DNA from: an uncultured Tateyamaria sp.
Lineage (GTDB): Bacteria; Pseudomonadota; Alphaproteobacteria; Rhodobacterales; Rhodobacteraceae
Assembly: GCF_947503385.1 (NCBI RefSeq)
Contig: NZ_CANNDO010000004.1
Span: forward strand, 124,001 to 188,000
DNA: 64,000 nucleotides
Reading direction: 5' to 3'
Part shown: positions 7,867 through 15,716 of the stretch, in pieces
Numbering within the stretch: position 1 is the stretch's first letter
Layout of the letters: the number at the start of each line of letters is the position of its first letter
The notes under the pieces: model-generated
The model's database searches: none
Told to the model about the DNA's origin: nothing
The model's input: the letters and a program-made list of their open reading frames with translations, nothing else
Made by a program: the position numbers and the translations under genes

Positions 7867-8841
7867 TCAGTCGGCCGCCTCCGCAGGATCGGTGGCAAAA
7901 CCCAGGCGACGCAGGTCCCGCGCGGCCTCATCCGCGGTGCTCCCAAAACGTGCCGGGTCCACCTGATCAGCGCGCGTGACGCGCCCTTGCCGCAGCAGTT
8001 CTGCACGTGTGGCATCGTCCACCACCTGACGCTGATACTCTGCGGCTATCGCTGCGGTGTCCTGATCCGCTTGAGCCGCCCAGCGATTCCATTGCCACCC
8101 CCCCGGCGTCAGCTTTCGCACAGATGATGTGATGTCGCGCAAAAACCGGGCCTTGCCCGCAAACCGGGCCTCGGTCGTGAACCAAAAATGCACAATCCAA
8201 GCCGCGTTGGTCGGCTCAGAGGCCAGCACCTGCCCCGCCTCATCCACGCCCCGGTGCCCCCCGGCGTCAAAGCGCGTAATGGCAGCGGCGCGCGCGATGG
8301 CCCGTGGGGCCACATGCGTCAGGATCAACGGCACATCTTCGTTCTGACCTAGGCGGACAACATCGTTGGGAAAGGGTCGCGACACCACCTGCACGGCGGC
8401 CAACAGTTCGGGATCATGGACAAAATCGCTTGGGTCCGCGCCATCTGCGGGGATCAGCGCATTGACCCGATTAAACTGGATTTCATCCGCGTTCGCCCCC
8501 GCACAAAGCGTCTTTAGATCGCCACCCGACACCAAGACAAACTCGTCCGCGTCGATCCTTATGATCCAATCCGCGCCAAACAGGGACTTGGCCCGGTCAA
8601 CGATCCCTTCCCACACTGTGTAGGGATGCGGTGGGTTGGGGCCAAACACGACGTCCTCAGACAGAAACGTAATGTCGAAACGCGGATCGTCACAGTAACG
8701 GCGCAACACGTCAGCGGTTGCATCCCGCGAGGCCGTTTCGACAATCACAAATGCATCCACGCCATGCGCCAAGGCCTGTTCGATCGCAGCGGCAACCAAG
8801 CCTTCCTCATTGCCGACAAGCATCGTGCCAACCAGTTTCAC
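7867..8841 (-). CDS. Glycosyltransferase family 2-like protein
   Basis: 324 residues from a GTG at 8841 preceded by GGGAGGGACCGC. The start GTMLVGNEEGLV, then the VETASRDATADVL segment and WIIRIDADEFVLV match a GT-A fold; D-A-D-E is the metal/nucleotide-binding acidic cluster and is typical of the Glyco_tranf_2_4 subgroup. The rest (IVHFWFTTEARF, about residue 215) fits the same subgroup. Last gene of the sugar-related island; a hairpin lies 22-45 bases before its start. Confidence 0.82.
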   Translation of the reverse strand: MKLVGTMLVGNEEGLVAAAIEQALAHGVDAFVIVETASRDATADVLRRYCDDPRFDITFLSEDVVFGPNPPHPYTVWEGIVDRAKSLFGADWIIRIDADEFVLVSGGDLKTLCAGANADEIQFNRVNALIPADGADPSDFVHDPELLAAVQVVSRPFPNDVVRLGQNEDVPLILTHVAPRAIARAAAITRFDAGGHRGVDEAGQVLASEPTNAAWIVHFWFTTEARFAGKARFLRDITSSVRKLTPGGWQWNRWAAQADQDTAAIAAEYQRQVVDDATRAELLRQGRVTRADQVDPARFGSTADEAARDLRRLGFATDPAEAAD

Positions 8842-8862
8842 GCGGTCCCTCCCGGCGACTCA

Positions 8863-8886
8863 CTTTGCCCGTTTTTGCGGGCAAAG
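8863..8886 (-). promoter_or_regulatory. Hairpin in glycosyltransferase leader
   Basis: Perfect 9-base arms CTTTGCCCG and CGGGCAAAG around a six-base loop, 22 bases before the GTG start of the glycosyltransferase. The run TTTTTG sits in the loop, not after the stem, so it does not look like an ordinary terminator. Confidence 0.45.
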
Positions 8887-9378
8887 GGCGTGCGCCCCAT
8901 CTTCGCAGACGCGCGCGTCAGCCGCGCACGTCACAGCCTAACAGGCACCCGACCCGCCCCGAAATACAACCAGTTCGCGTATCCGAAAGGTTAAATTTCA
9001 GCAAAATTTCGTGTTTATTTCAGGCACTCGCGGACAGAACTTGGCAAGTTGTAATCAGCGCTGCCGGGTTTGGTAACGGTGGCGCAGGGTGGCAACTACG
9101 GGAAAACGCCATGTTCGTCTGGGTAACAAGTGAGCGCGAAAGCGGCGCATTATCGCAATGCCGCACCGAGATTATTTCATCGGGACCCGTCCGCGCAGTT
9201 ACTGATTGACGCACCGAAATTGGGGCTGCGGTTTCTCTCCCGTCCGACGCGTGAGTGGCGCATTGGGCAACGAATACCGCAGCCTCAAGATCCGCCTGAC
9301 CCCTCCCGACCATTTTTTGAACGCAGTGCTGGGGCAATACGTTCAGTTCGGGTGGCCGGTGATGTTTGGCGGATTGCG

Positions 9379-9502
9379 CCGCACTTGATGCGCACTCTCA
9401 TCAGGTGCGGTGCAGCTCATAGCGTTGGGCCGCGCCCAACAGTGATTTGCAACCGCAATACATTGCAGCACAACATAGCCATGGGGCCCTTTGTGGCCCC
9501 AT
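9379..9502 (+). ncRNA. Three-hairpin structured leader upstream of the 9,559 gene
   Basis: Three consecutive inverted repeats: CCGCACTTGATG / CATCAGGTGCGG (9379-9390 and 9399-9410; 11 Watson-Crick pairs plus one G-U), GTTGGGC / GCCCAAC (9424-9430, 9434-9440) and ATGGGGCC / GGCCCCAT (9481-9488, 9495-9502). They end 56 bases before a gene with a strong ribosome site. No T-run follows any stem, so simple termination is unlikely. It matches no riboswitch class I know by sight. Confidence 0.4.
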
Positions 9503-9558
9503 TTGGCATGGGACACAGTCATTTGCCACATATTGAATTCTATTGGGAAGGATAGATT

Positions 9559-10461
9559 ATGGACGCTCCACAACAGCCGTTTCCCGGCGCACAACTCAAC
9601 CCGATGCTGACAATCAGTATGCCCGCCAAGGCTATTGTTGCGCCCGATGGCGATACGTTGAAAGCCTCGGACGCGGTCAACTATCCTGTGGGCGATCCTC
9701 CAAAACCCATCACATTGAAGCCGGGGCACAAACTGTTCCGCGTTTACGGCGGTCCGGCGGGCGAGATTGGCGGCTACTGGTCCCCCAACCCACCGGCACC
9801 GGACATGACCGTGGGTGAGTGGCGCAACATCAACGCCGTCTTGCCCAGCTGGAATGACGGCGCCTTCGTCGCCCAACTGACGGTCAATGACGGGCACAGC
9901 CTGCCCGCATGGGTTGGCGGCATCTGGTCTCAGGCCGCGAAGGTGAACAAAAAGATCGTGCCCGGCTGGTTCCTGAAGGGCGGCGGCACGCAATATCACT
10001 GCGACACGTGGGCCTCGACCTTCAACGCGGCGGTGACCATCACCAAGATCGGCGATACGCCTTGGACGACAGGTGCCGCGCCAACCGCGCCCAGCCCGCA
10101 ACAGGACGTGCAATTTGCAGCGACCTCCGGTGATCTTGATCCGGGCAAGGCCGAACATGCGCATGTCGGTCATATCGTTGACCTTGCCCATGCTCTGCGC
10201 AGCACGGCGCACGGGCTGACCTCCGGCTCGACCGAGGCAGCGATCATGGCACATGCCGCCAACGAAGTGATGGATGACGCCAATGCGATTGTGGCGCATC
10301 TCGATTCGGATCAGGGTTTGGTGGCCCATGCCATTCTCGGACATTTGGGCCTAACGCGGGCCATTGATCTCGCCCCCTCATGGCCCGGTGCCGCCGCCGC
10401 CAAAGCCAAACTGGACAGCGCCGTGATGAGTGCGGCGCGCATCAGCGGCGTGTCGCATTAG
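9559..10461 (+). CDS. Unknown protein with an R-V-Y-G-G-x-A-G N-terminal domain
   Basis: 300 residues; GGAAGGA lies six bases before the ATG. I do not recognise a named family with confidence. Residues about 50-160 contain HKLFRVYGGPAGEIGGYWS and end in PGWFLKGGGTQYHCDTW; an R-V-x-G-G-x-A-G-x-x-G-x-Y-W pattern resembles the first block of some polymorphic toxin (TNT-like) domains. From about residue 195 a helical His/Ala-rich tail follows (AEHAHVGHIVDLAHALR; LVAHAILGHLGL). No signal peptide. It is convergent with, and overlaps by four bases, the DUF2063 gene that ends the MNIO run. Confidence 0.6.
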   Translation: MDAPQQPFPGAQLNPMLTISMPAKAIVAPDGDTLKASDAVNYPVGDPPKPITLKPGHKLFRVYGGPAGEIGGYWSPNPPAPDMTVGEWRNINAVLPSWNDGAFVAQLTVNDGHSLPAWVGGIWSQAAKVNKKIVPGWFLKGGGTQYHCDTWASTFNAAVTITKIGDTPWTTGAAPTAPSPQQDVQFAATSGDLDPGKAEHAHVGHIVDLAHALRSTAHGLTSGSTEAAIMAHAANEVMDDANAIVAHLDSDQGLVAHAILGHLGLTRAIDLAPSWPGAAAAKAKLDSAVMSAARISGVSH

Positions 10462-11228
10462 GCCTGCGCACTGCCGTCGACGAAAAAACCAGCGCGCAAC
10501 CATGTGTCTCTGACCTTTGCGTCTGTCGTCCATGGCGGGGTCATGTCTGCCGGGACAGCACCATCGCGCAGCATCGCTGCCAAAAAGCCGTACTGCGATG
10601 CCGTCAGCGGTGCCATATGCGTGATGTAGTTCCGGCGGATCACGGCAATGCAGCTGTCTGCCGGGTGCGGGGGCTGCGGCGCAGCTTCGGCCCGGACGGC
10701 TAGGTAGTATTGCGCAACCGGAAACCTGTAGCGTGCCACAGACAGGCTGGGGTTCAGGCGCAGCGCCGCGTCAGTCGTCTGTGCGGTGGCTGTGGGCAGG
10801 TCTTCGGCACCCGGCCCGTCAAAGGTGACAAAAACCGACCGCTCGAACCGGGCGAGATCGACGACAAAGTCGATCCAGACCTCGCGATCCGGCGCGTCAC
10901 GGTCAGGCCGGTGCGCTTCCAGAAAATCGGCAAAGCGACGCCCCAGATCATAGAGCGTGTAGCTCTCCGGCGGGGCATCCCGGACATATTCCGACACAAA
11001 ATCGTTGAACAGCCCAGCCCCCAGCGCATGGCAAAGCGCCGGGAACTGTTCGCGCATACAAGACGCGATCCGCAGCCGGTAGCTTTGCTGGTAGATTGCC
11101 AAGGATTGCGCAGCCGTCAGCCGCGGGTTCGGCGTCAGCAGCGCGGCCGCGTCGGCGGGATCCGCGTCTTCGGGGCGCAGCAGCGCGTCATGCATCCAGC
11201 GTTGCAAATCGGGCAAGGTGCGCGTCAT
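10458..11228 (-). CDS. DUF2063 (BufC-type) MNIO partner protein
   Basis: 256 residues beginning MTRTLPDLQRWMHDALL. The N-terminal half with LAIYQQSYRLRIASCMREQFPAL and LGAGLFNDFVSEYV is the DUF2063 putative DNA-binding-like domain, which in MNIO clusters serves as the partner that delivers the substrate peptide. Its ATG overlaps the stop of the DUF692 gene by four bases, the arrangement seen in bufferin-type operons. The C-terminal half (TLYDLGRRFADFLEAHR onwards) is the second helical domain. No sign of truncation. Confidence 0.85.
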   Translation of the reverse strand: MTRTLPDLQRWMHDALLRPEDADPADAAALLTPNPRLTAAQSLAIYQQSYRLRIASCMREQFPALCHALGAGLFNDFVSEYVRDAPPESYTLYDLGRRFADFLEAHRPDRDAPDREVWIDFVVDLARFERSVFVTFDGPGAEDLPTATAQTTDAALRLNPSLSVARYRFPVAQYYLAVRAEAAPQPPHPADSCIAVIRRNYITHMAPLTASQYGFLAAMLRDGAVPADMTPPWTTDAKVRDTWLRAGFFVDGSAQA

Positions 11229-12169
11229 GGATCAAGCGATGTCGCGCTGTCCATGACCTGCGGCACAAGAAAGCTGACCGGGTTCGACACGCCGGGCTGT
11301 GCCGTCGGATGTGCGGCGGCGACAACCTCCTGAAACCCCGCCCCACCCATATAGCTTTGCGCCTTGAGCAATTCGGTATGGCAATCGCCAAAGGACGGAA
11401 TGTTGCCATCCCATTCCAACAGGGTCGATACGCCTCCGGTTTGTTGCCATGCGCGTGCGTATAACGCCCAAACCTCGGGGCGGACAGGTTGATCATGCGT
11501 GTCGATGATATGCGTGCCGCAATCGGTGTGACCGGCCAGATGCATCTGCACGACCTTGTCCCACGGAAAGGCATCCAGATAGGCCGCCGTGTCGGCCCCC
11601 GCGTTGTAACAGGTCACGTAGACGTTGTTCACGTCCAGCAACAGGCCACAGCCCGTCCGGTCCGCCATTTCGCGCAGGAATTCCGGTTCGGACATGGCGT
11701 TGTCCCGGAACCCCACATAGGTGGATGGGTTTTCAAGGATCAGCGGACGGCCCAGCACCTCTTGGACCTTGTGGATGCGCGGCACGATATGGTCCAACGT
11801 GTCCGCGTTCAGCGGCACGGGCAGCAGATCGTGCGAGTTCAGCCCCATGACACCGGTCCAGCACAGGTGATCGGAGACCCATTGCGGCTGCACCTCTGCC
11901 GCCAGCGCCTTGAGCCGCGCCAGATAATCCATGTTCAGCGGGTCGGTGCTGCCGATGGACAGGGATACCCCGTGCAGAACCACCGGGTAGCGGTCGGCCA
12001 CCTGACGGATCACATGGCGCGGACGGCCACCGGAATCCATAAAGTTCTCCGAAATCGCCTCGAACCAGTCCACGTCCGGCCAATGCGTCAGGATGTGTTC
12101 GAAATGCACGTTGCGGAGCCCCAGCCCAAGGCCAAGCCGGGGCAAATCCGCGATGGTTTGCCGGGTCAT
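11225..12169 (-). CDS. DUF692 multinuclear non-heme iron oxidative enzyme (MNIO)
   Basis: 314 residues from the ATG at 12169, which overlaps the stop of the cysteine-rich gene. TIM-barrel metal-site blocks of the family are all present in order: VLHGVSLSIG, WVSDHLCWTG, ILENPSTYVGF, LLLDVNNVYVTCYN, MHLAGHTDCG, IDTHDQPV and LLEWDGNIPSF. Family members (MbnB, TglH, ChrH, BufB) use iron and oxygen to modify cysteine or other residues in a partner-bound peptide. Sitting directly behind a cysteine-rich protein and before DUF2063, this one very probably acts on that protein. The chemistry it performs is not predictable from sequence. Confidence 0.9.
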   Translation of the reverse strand: MTRQTIADLPRLGLGLGLRNVHFEHILTHWPDVDWFEAISENFMDSGGRPRHVIRQVADRYPVVLHGVSLSIGSTDPLNMDYLARLKALAAEVQPQWVSDHLCWTGVMGLNSHDLLPVPLNADTLDHIVPRIHKVQEVLGRPLILENPSTYVGFRDNAMSEPEFLREMADRTGCGLLLDVNNVYVTCYNAGADTAAYLDAFPWDKVVQMHLAGHTDCGTHIIDTHDQPVRPEVWALYARAWQQTGGVSTLLEWDGNIPSFGDCHTELLKAQSYMGGAGFQEVVAAAHPTAQPGVSNPVSFLVPQVMDSATSLDP

Positions 12170-12732
12170 CCGCAGCTGCCGCCACCGGACATGCCGCTGG
12201 CCCCGCAGGCCGCATAGCTGGTACAGGACCCGCCTTCGGGCGGGGTGTTGATCCACGCGGCTGTCGGTCCGTGCGGGAAGGCCTGCGGTTGTGGGCCCAC
12301 AGTTCCCCCATCTTTCTCATAAGCTGCGGCAAAGACTTTGCGCGCACGTGCCCATACACTTGTGCCACGCAGCCCCCCGGTTGTGATGAACCTTTCGGCG
12401 TTGATCGGCGTCGCACAAGAGCCCATGGACCGACAGGCGTTCAGACCGGGATTGCGAAGCTCGGATTCCGCGCCATAAAGACCGCAGCCCCCTTGGTTCG
12501 CGCAGTCATTGTTGGTGTGGCAACTGTGCATGGCGGTGGTGGCGCAATACCCCTGCCCCGCACAGGCATTGGCGTCAAAGCCCGGCGCGCCGTCCATGCC
12601 GTATTTGTCCTGACCTGCACATTTGTTCAGCCCCATGCAGGCGTGCAGTTCCTCGCCCGGGACGGGCACACGTTTGAAGTCGCTGATGTTGAATGGGGGG
12701 ATCGTGTTCTTGGCTGTGTCTGTCTTGCTCAT
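12166..12732 (-). CDS. Cysteine-rich protein with repeated C-x5-C units (candidate MNIO substrate)
   Basis: 188 residues; GGAGAGG precedes the ATG. Twelve cysteines at 32, 38, 57, 63, 71, 77, 83, 100, 106, 170, 176 and 187. Eleven of them form C-x5-C spacings (32/38, 57/63, 71/77/83, 100/106, 170/176), usually after A or S, as in ACMGLNKC, ACAGQGYC and ACRSMGSC. No signal peptide, unlike bufferins. A conserved-looking core is GSCATPINAERFITTGG. Position between a ferritin-like gene (11 bases away) and the overlapping DUF692 gene marks it as the likely substrate. It is too long to be MbnA-like. Function unknown. Confidence 0.8.
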   Translation of the reverse strand: MSKTDTAKNTIPPFNISDFKRVPVPGEELHACMGLNKCAGQDKYGMDGAPGFDANACAGQGYCATTAMHSCHTNNDCANQGGCGLYGAESELRNPGLNACRSMGSCATPINAERFITTGGLRGTSVWARARKVFAAAYEKDGGTVGPQPQAFPHGPTAAWINTPPEGGSCTSYAACGASGMSGGGSCG

Positions 12733-12743
12733 CTGACCTCTCC

Positions 12744-14591
12744 TTATTCCGCCGCAACCGCGCCGGTGTCGGGCGCAGGGTTGATGGGCGTGTTGCCGGC
12801 CCAGTGGTTTTTGACGTTTGGCAAATGCATCGGGCTGGTGCCGTCCGCGCCCAGCAGGCTCACCGATTTGGCCACCAGTTTGGCAACGCTGCTTTGCGCG
12901 CCAGCGTCCAAGTCCTTGGATGCCTCCACCGCACGGTGGCCCAGTTCGACCAGCGCATCGAACGCCTGCTCGCGGGTGCCGAGGCTCAGGTTTTCAAAGG
13001 TCGGCGCAACAACCTTGCCCGCAAGTGGGCCGTCCGGCATCGCGGGCAAAGTGCGCATCATCTGTATCCACTTGTCCATAATCCAGATCATCGACCGGTG
13101 CAGCGCGATGTTGAAATATTGCTGCTGGCTGTGCACCTTTTTGTCCGGGCCGATCATCTCGGGTTTCACCAGATAAATCGTCTCGGACATGATCAGCATG
13201 TACTGAAACAGACCGCTGTTGAAATCGTTGAGCGCCGCATAGGCTGCCGGGTACTGCGCGCTGACAGGGCTAGTGGGAAAATCGTAGACCATGCCCCCCG
13301 AAATCATGCTGTCTGCCGTGCGTTTGGCGTATTGGTCCTCGAGGATCTCCTCCAACTCCATCTCTTCGATTTCATCAGCCATCCACGCGGGCAGTTTTTC
13401 CTTGTGTTCGGCATATTCGACGAATTGCGCCTGCAAGCGCAGGAACTTGAAGAAATGGCTTTCCTCAGGCTCATAATTGCGCACGCCCGCCGGGCCGTCG
13501 CCCTGTTTGGCCTTGTCGGGATCGTCGATGTTGCTTTCGGCACCAAACGCATCCTTGTAGCCCTCGCCCTGCTCGCAGATGGTGTGCAAGGCGATCATTG
13601 CCTGACGCTTGTCCGACACCGTGATCAGTTCGTTGTCTTCGGTCCAGTCGCCATCCTGATCCCCGGCGTGGCTGTCAGGTTCGTCGGTATAGACCGCCAC
13701 CTCTGACGCATGTGGAAGTTTCGAAGCGGTCGCGATTGCCTTGCCACTGGCGGCGGGTGCCGGGGCCGTTTTGTTGAACTTTTCCGAGGCATAGATCGTG
13801 TCGACATTGTTCGGCGCATAGTTCAGCGGCTGAATCTGCCGTGCGGCGATGCCATTGCGGAAATCACTGTCGTGAATCTTGGCGCAAGCGATCATGCAGC
13901 GGATGAACGAATAGAACTGTCCAATGGAATTCCAGTTCTCGTCCGACGGCCAGCCCAGCCCGTGCAGCATCTCGCCCAGACGATCCGTCACCTCGGCGGG
14001 GTGCTGCGAGACGTCGTCGCGCAGGTGATGGGCCACTTTCTCAACCTCATCCATAACGAGGTTGATGGGCCCTTGCGGGTATTCAATCTGGAGGAAATGC
14101 CACAGCTGTTCAAAGCTGAGCCCCTTGAGGGGGATATGCGTGTCCACGCCGCCATGTGGGCCGGGCGGACCCACGGGATTGTGGTGCGGCAGCATCGTCG
14201 GATAGCTTCCCGGTGCCGCCATATACAGCTGCGGCGGCGTGCCGGTCAGAGCAAAGTAAATATTGGAGGAGAGCGACATGTGCAGCATCTCCTCGACCGC
14301 GACGGACATGATCACCGCCCCCGCCTCATTGGCAAAGCGGGACGTGTCCGTCAGATCGCGGCCCGAATTCACCGTGCGATTGATCGAATAATAGGTATAG
14401 AGGTAGATGGGGATTGTCGCCAGTTCGACCGAAATGGCCGCTTGCAGATCGCCCTTGAGCCGCGCCAACAGCTTGTCACGATCCCCGTAAACACCTGCAT
14501 TCATTGCAAAAACCATCAGGCTTTCGGCAGGGTTCAAATCAAAGTCTTTTGTGGCTTGGCAGACGTGACGCCAGTTCTCTTTCGGGTCCAA
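12744..14591 (-). CDS. Ferritin-like protein (VioB/RebD iminophenyl-pyruvate dimer synthase domain)
   Basis: 615 residues from a TTG at 14591. I choose it because GGAGGAG at 14598-14604 is ideally placed and the first in-frame ATG (14516) has no ribosome site. Residues about 40-260 form the ferritin-like domain used in VioB and RebD: DLQAAISVELATIPIYLYTY, then SVAVEEMLHMSLSSNIYFA, giving carboxylate and E-x-x-H iron ligands. VioB/RebD couple imine forms of 2-oxoacids from an amino acid oxidase, so the linked amino-acid-oxidase-like gene is suggestive. The C-terminal 300 residues are unassigned. The 181-base gap upstream could hold a promoter. Confidence 0.8.
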   Translation of the reverse strand: MDPKENWRHVCQATKDFDLNPAESLMVFAMNAGVYGDRDKLLARLKGDLQAAISVELATIPIYLYTYYSINRTVNSGRDLTDTSRFANEAGAVIMSVAVEEMLHMSLSSNIYFALTGTPPQLYMAAPGSYPTMLPHHNPVGPPGPHGGVDTHIPLKGLSFEQLWHFLQIEYPQGPINLVMDEVEKVAHHLRDDVSQHPAEVTDRLGEMLHGLGWPSDENWNSIGQFYSFIRCMIACAKIHDSDFRNGIAARQIQPLNYAPNNVDTIYASEKFNKTAPAPAASGKAIATASKLPHASEVAVYTDEPDSHAGDQDGDWTEDNELITVSDKRQAMIALHTICEQGEGYKDAFGAESNIDDPDKAKQGDGPAGVRNYEPEESHFFKFLRLQAQFVEYAEHKEKLPAWMADEIEEMELEEILEDQYAKRTADSMISGGMVYDFPTSPVSAQYPAAYAALNDFNSGLFQYMLIMSETIYLVKPEMIGPDKKVHSQQQYFNIALHRSMIWIMDKWIQMMRTLPAMPDGPLAGKVVAPTFENLSLGTREQAFDALVELGHRAVEASKDLDAGAQSSVAKLVAKSVSLLGADGTSPMHLPNVKNHWAGNTPINPAPDTGAVAAE

Positions 14592-14772
14592 ATGGGTCTC
14601 CTCCGAAAATGGTTTTGCTTTAAAAAACGTGTGGGCCGACGCAGGTAATGCAGCGGCGCACAAACAATCGCATAGGTAAAACTCGCGCTTTACGTGTATC
14701 GCCGTCAAGCCGTTCTTTAAAAAATATCTGGGGAAAACGCGGGCGTCCCATCTGCAGGATCGCAACTGTGGT
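14592..14772 (-). promoter_or_regulatory. AT-rich gap between egtD and the ferritin-like gene
   Basis: 181 bases inside an otherwise tight operon. It contains a direct repeat CTTTAAAAAA (14618-14627 and 14715-14724, plus-strand reading). A TTGACG occurs on the minus strand near 14708, without a clear -10. It may hold an internal promoter that separates the oxidase/ergothioneine half from the MNIO half. Confidence 0.35.
14598..14604 (-). promoter_or_regulatory. Ribosome site deciding the TTG start of the ferritin-like gene
   Basis: On the minus strand the site reads GGAGGAG, then six bases, then TTG. It is the strongest ribosome site between this gene and egtD. Confidence 0.65.
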
Positions 14773-15714
14773 TCAGGCGTTTGGGACGAGCAGTGTGACG
14801 GCAAAATCAGCATTTGGGTCGGTAAACCACTGCGCCACGGACCATCCCGACATTGCCGCCATCGCGTCAAGTTTCGCGCGGGTGTATTTGTGGCTGTTCT
14901 CCGTGTGGATGCTTTGCCCTTGGGTCATGTGAAACACCGTACCGTCCACGGCAAAGGCGATGTCTTCTCGGGCCATAAGGTGCATTTCCACCCGTTCGGC
15001 ATCTGCATCCCAGCGCGCCACGTGCCGGAACTGAGCCGGGTCAAATGTCGCTGCCGCTTCGCGATTGAGGCGGTGCAGGATGTTCATGTTGAAGGCGGCT
15101 GTGACGCCTTGTGCGTCGTCATAGGCTGCGATCAGCCGGTCTGGTGTTTTGACCAGATCGACGCCAATGACAAAGCCCGCGACCTGTGGCCAATCCCGCA
15201 CCCGTGCCATTAGATCAATGGCGGCCTCAGCCTCCAGATTGCCCAGCGTCGATCCGGGGAAAAAGGCCAGTTTGGGCATTTTGGCGATGGTCTCGGGAAA
15301 CACCAGTGGCGCCATGAAATCCGCGGCCATCGGCGTGATGTCCAGCGTCGGGTATTCAGCGGCAAGCCCCGCTGCGATATCCGCCAGAAACGCGGCAGAG
15401 ATGTCCAGCGGCATATAGCCCGACAGGGTGGGCAGATGATCCAGCAGAATGCGCGTCTTGGTGCTGGCACCGCTGCCCAGTTCCACCAACACCGCCCCCT
15501 CGGGCACAGCGCGCGCAAGCCCTGCCACGCCATCGGTCAGGATCTGCACCTCGGTCCGTGTCGGGTAATATTCTGGCAACGCGGTGATCTGTTCGAACAG
15601 AGCACTGCCCACATCATCGTAAAACCATTTTGGGTCCAACGTTTTTTGCGGCTGCGACAGCCCGGCCTGCGCAGATGCGATCAGGGCGGCGTTTTTGCGG
15701 ATCGGTTTGTTCAT
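14773..15714 (-). CDS. egtD: L-histidine N-alpha-trimethyltransferase EgtD
   Basis: 313 residues from the ATG at 15714. It should methylate histidine three times with SAM to give hercynine, the first step of ergothioneine synthesis. Family blocks: LDPKWFYDDVGSALFEQIT and LPEYYPTRTEVQIL, the SAM site LVELGSGASTKTRILLD, FFPGSTLGNLE, and the C-terminal FHMTQGQSIHTENSHKYT. Length is normal for EgtD. It starts two bases after the egtB stop, so the pair is co-translated. The substrate could be another amine, but the pairing with EgtB makes hercynine by far the best guess. Confidence 0.92.
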   Translation of the reverse strand: MNKPIRKNAALIASAQAGLSQPQKTLDPKWFYDDVGSALFEQITALPEYYPTRTEVQILTDGVAGLARAVPEGAVLVELGSGASTKTRILLDHLPTLSGYMPLDISAAFLADIAAGLAAEYPTLDITPMAADFMAPLVFPETIAKMPKLAFFPGSTLGNLEAEAAIDLMARVRDWPQVAGFVIGVDLVKTPDRLIAAYDDAQGVTAAFNMNILHRLNREAAATFDPAQFRHVARWDADAERVEMHLMAREDIAFAVDGTVFHMTQGQSIHTENSHKYTRAKLDAMAAMSGWSVAQWFTDPNADFAVTLLVPNA

Positions 15715-15716
15715 GC

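Larger units (their letters stand above)
8842..9558. other. 717-base gene-free region
   Basis: No reading frame here has a family signature, plausible ribosome site and conserved start. The left edge has a hairpin (8863-8886) in the leader of the glycosyltransferase. The right edge has three hairpins (9379-9410, 9424-9440, 9481-9502) leading into the gene at 9559. The middle (about 8,890-9,370) shows nothing I can interpret. Confidence 0.6.

Noticed and set aside
8842..9360. Possible decayed gene in the gene-free region
   Set aside because: No residual motif in any frame could be linked to a family; I cannot distinguish decay from plain intergenic DNA.
9130..9555. Open frame in the gene-free region before 9,559
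   Set aside because: No ribosome site or family motif, and it runs through all three leader hairpins; more likely chance.
11225..12169. DUF692 protein as a methanobactin MbnB
   Set aside because: The neighbouring substrate is 188 residues with repeated C-x5-C units, not a short MbnA-like peptide, and no MbnC-type or methanobactin transport gene is present.
12166..12732. Cysteine-rich protein as a bufferin
   Set aside because: Bufferins are short, exported and have four cysteines; this one lacks a signal peptide and has twelve in a different spacing.
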